Assembly (NCBI GenBank): GCA_016203335.1 | Contig: JACQNA010000011.1 | Location: forward strand, 1 to 13,992 | Direction: 5' to 3' | Source of the DNA: Candidatus Woesearchaeota archaeon | GTDB lineage: Archaea; Nanobdellota; Nanobdellia; Woesearchaeales; JACQNA01 | Length of the DNA stretch: 13,992 nt | Part shown: piece after piece, positions 12,420-13,992 of the stretch | Layout of the letters: the number at the start of each line of letters is the position of its first letter | How positions within the stretch are numbered: position 1 is the first letter of the stretch | Position numbers and translations under genes: made by a program | Notes under the pieces: model-generated | The model's input: the letters and a program-made list of their open reading frames with translations, nothing else | Told to the model about the DNA's origin: nothing | Databases searched by the model: none

Positions 12420-13835
12420 CTACCGAACCAGGGTTTTGAGAATCTTTACCACTTCCCTTGGGGATGCCCTGCCCTTGCTCTTTTTCATCACGATGCCCAT
12501 CAGGAAATGCAGCGCCTTCTCCTCCCCGTTCTTGTAGTCGTCCACGGCTTTCTGGTTCTCCCGGATTGCTTCCCTGCATAATGCATCGAGCTGCCCGGCA
12601 TCGGCAACCAGCTCCAGATTCTCCCGCTTGACGTGCGCTGCCACATCAAAGGGCTTTTCCATGAGCTGCTCCATGATGCGCTGAGCAGTCGCTTCGGTGA
12701 TCTTCTTTTTCTCCACCAGGGAAAGCAAGTCAATGATATGGGATTCATCCATCCGCAGCTCTTTCATGGTCTTCTTGTGGTAGTTCAGCACCCGGACCAG
12801 CTCGCGGCGGAGCCATCTGGCAGCAAGCTGCGGCGAGATTTTGGCAGCGACCTTCTCGAAAAGCTCGGCAAGGAGCTTTTCCTGGGCAAGCACACCGGCA
12901 TCAGCCGGGCTGATCTTGTGCTCCTTGATGAAGCGCCGGACCTTGTCCTGGGCGAGCTCGGGCAGGGCTGCCTTCAGCCTTGCTGCCCATTGCGGGGAGA
13001 TTTCCACCGGAACCAGGTCGGGATCAATGATATAGCCATAATCCTCCTCGCTTTCCTTGGTGCGGAGGGTGTAGGTAATCCCTTTTTCTGCATCCCATCC
13101 CCGGGTTTCCGCGATGATCTGCCCGCCCTCGGCAACATCGTGCTTCTGGCGGTCCACCTCGTAGAACAATGCGCGCTCGATTTCCTTGAAGCCAGTAATG
13201 TTCTTTACCTCTGCACGGACATAGCCTGATTCCCTGATGGAGATATTGGCGTCTGCCTTAATGATGCAGGTGTCCACATCAAAGATTTCCAGGTATTGCA
13301 GTACGGTGATGAGCGCATTCATGAATTCCCGCGCTTCCTCTGGCGATGTCATGGCTGGCTCGGTGACGATCTCCAGCAGCGGCGTTCCTGACCTGTTGTA
13401 GTCAATGAGGACATACGAAGAGCTGTGGATGCTGCCTGGGTGAATTAATGCAGCAGGATCCTCTTCCAGATGGACGCGGATAATGCCGATCTCTTTGCCT
13501 GAGCCCAGGGTAAGCTTTCCTTTCTGGCCCAGGGGAAGCTCGTACTGCGTGATCTGGTAGTTCTTTGCCAGGTCAGGGTAGAAGTAGGATTTCCGCGAGA
13601 ATACCAGCTGCTTCGCAATGGTGCAGTCCAGCGCCAGGCAGAGCTGCAGGGCTTGTTCCACACAAAGCTTGTTGAGCACTGGCTTGCTTCCCGGCATGCC
13701 CAAACAAGTGGGGCAGGTCTGCGAATTGGGGATGCTGCTTGGCGTATTTGGGCAGCTGCAGAAGAGCTTGGTCCTGCTGGCGGTATTGGCATGGATTTCC
13801 AGGCCAATCACGATGTCTGAGGTGAATTTAGTCAT
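12420..13835 (-). CDS. gatB: Asp-tRNA(Asn)/Glu-tRNA(Gln) amidotransferase subunit B
   Basis: GatB is the kinase-like subunit of GatCAB. It activates the misacylated carboxyl group with ATP and accepts ammonia from GatA to form Asn- or Gln-tRNA. Recognisable blocks are VIGLEIHA (9-16), a zinc site with C26, C28, C41 and C44 (FCSCPN and CPTCLGMPGS), YFYPDLAKNYQITQYE (84-99), RVHLEEDPA (120-128), DYNRSGTPLLEIVTEP (145-160), KADANISIR (193-201) and YGYIIDPDLVP (266-276). A helical linker and the YqeY-like tRNA-binding tail follow from about 300 to 471. The length of 471 aa is normal for GatB and lacks the AspRS-like insert of archaeal GatE. gatA and gatC are not in the window. Because archaea make Gln-tRNA with GatDE, the expected job here is Asn-tRNA, which fits the neighbouring aspS. 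The ATG lies inside the last codons of the upstream NUDIX gene (8-bp overlap). Confidence 0.95.
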   Translation of the reverse strand: MTKFTSDIVIGLEIHANTASRTKLFCSCPNTPSSIPNSQTCPTCLGMPGSKPVLNKLCVEQALQLCLALDCTIAKQLVFSRKSYFYPDLAKNYQITQYELPLGQKGKLTLGSGKEIGIIRVHLEEDPAALIHPGSIHSSSYVLIDYNRSGTPLLEIVTEPAMTSPEEAREFMNALITVLQYLEIFDVDTCIIKADANISIRESGYVRAEVKNITGFKEIERALFYEVDRQKHDVAEGGQIIAETRGWDAEKGITYTLRTKESEEDYGYIIDPDLVPVEISPQWAARLKAALPELAQDKVRRFIKEHKISPADAGVLAQEKLLAELFEKVAAKISPQLAARWLRRELVRVLNYHKKTMKELRMDESHIIDLLSLVEKKKITEATAQRIMEQLMEKPFDVAAHVKRENLELVADAGQLDALCREAIRENQKAVDDYKNGEEKALHFLMGIVMKKSKGRASPREVVKILKTLVR

Positions 13836-13992
13836 GGTATCGTTTGAGATACTCCTTGAATATTTTTACGGCGGGTGGACGAAATTTTTCCTTTTTTAAT
13901 AATTCTTTCAACGTTCTGATGGTCATAAATGATGCAGATTCTATCTCTTTTTTCTGAAGAATAGTTGGCCCGTCATAGACGGCTTCGTAGAC
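13828..13992 (-). CDS. C-terminal part of a NUDIX-type hydrolase (partial, runs off the window)
   Basis: A frame enters from the right window edge on the minus strand and ends with TAA at 13828-13830, overlapping the gatB start by 8 nt. The 54 visible residues include YDGPTILQKKEIESASFMTI, then RTLKELLKKEKFRPPAVKIF and a final EYLKRYHD. The 'qxxEIesxxFmtixtLkeLl...f.Ppavkif' layout is typical of the end of NUDIX pyrophosphohydrolases, where an E(V/I)-x-x-(W/F) strand is followed by a helix. The catalytic NUDIX box lies outside the window, so substrate and activity cannot be judged. The overlap with gatB implies one operon. The identification rests on the C-terminal pattern alone. Confidence 0.6.
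   Translation of the reverse strand, partial: VYEAVYDGPTILQKKEIESASFMTIRTLKELLKKEKFRPPAVKIFKEYLKRYHD
13860..13867 (-). promoter_or_regulatory. Possible TATA-like box for gatB
   Basis: On the minus strand AAAAATAT is centred about 28 bp from the gatB ATG. It lies inside the NUDIX coding sequence, so it may be chance. If used, it would give gatB its own near-leaderless transcript. Confidence 0.3.

Noticed and set aside
12202..13229. Several plus-strand open frames opposite aspS and gatB
   Set aside because: They are antisense to two clearly identified tRNA-charging genes and show no motifs of their own.
1..13992. CRISPR arrays, insertion sequences, transposases or long direct repeats
   Set aside because: I looked for spaced repeats, transposase motifs and inverted termini and saw none. 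The only large internal similarity is the pair of permease paralogues.

Overview
The window looks like the chromosome of an archaeon, most probably of the DPANN group (Woesearchaeota/Pacearchaeota-like). This is an inference. It rests on an archaeal RPA-type OB-fold/zinc single-strand-binding protein, an Mre11-like nuclease, TATA-like boxes about 25-28 bp upstream of many start codons (leaderless promoter layout), COG1361-type surface proteins, very compact spacing, and small proteins that resemble DPANN hypothetical families. No lineage marker such as rRNA or a ribosomal protein is present, so the phylum is not fixed.

Layout. (1) 1-800: a visibly AT-richer stretch with one unrecognised 197-aa gene and a gap without an intact gene. 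(2) 833-2234: a leaderless two-gene unit, an RPA-like protein followed after 1 bp by a DUF457/YdjM-like membrane metal-dependent hydrolase. (3) 2226-2900 (minus): a single-pass membrane protein with a cysteine-bearing outer domain. It is divergent from (4) 2980-7353: a four-gene MacB/LolCDE-like ABC exporter operon made of an ATPase, a COG1361-like surface-anchored protein and two paralogous MacB/FtsX permeases, with overlapping or near-overlapping ends. (5) 7383-7946: two small divergent genes, a basic 82-aa protein and a 64-aa protein resembling the C-terminal part of a HAD phosphatase. (6) 8000-8750 (minus): a tightly packed array of zinc-ribbon protein, tRNA-Thr(CGU), PBECR/RelE-like putative toxin and DUF2283 putative antitoxin. 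(7) 8803-10041: an Mre11/SbcD-like phosphoesterase, divergent from the zinc-ribbon gene across one shared palindromic TATA-like box. (8) 9995-13992 (minus): C-terminus of a NUDIX protein, gatB, bacterial-type aspS and a HAD phosphatase.

How the genes fit together. The gatB-aspS pair, with an AspRS that carries the His and Gly residues associated with non-discriminating enzymes, points to indirect (tRNA-dependent) asparagine formation: Asp-tRNA(Asn) made by AspRS and amidated by GatCAB. The exporter operon would move a substrate, perhaps a lipid, peptide or lipoprotein-like cargo, from or across the single membrane. The COG1361-like protein stands where bacteria have a membrane-fusion protein. 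The most unusual structure is the tRNA lodged 1 nt after one ORF and 4 nt before a putative toxin ORF. This suggests that tRNA end-processing could generate or limit the toxin-antitoxin mRNA.
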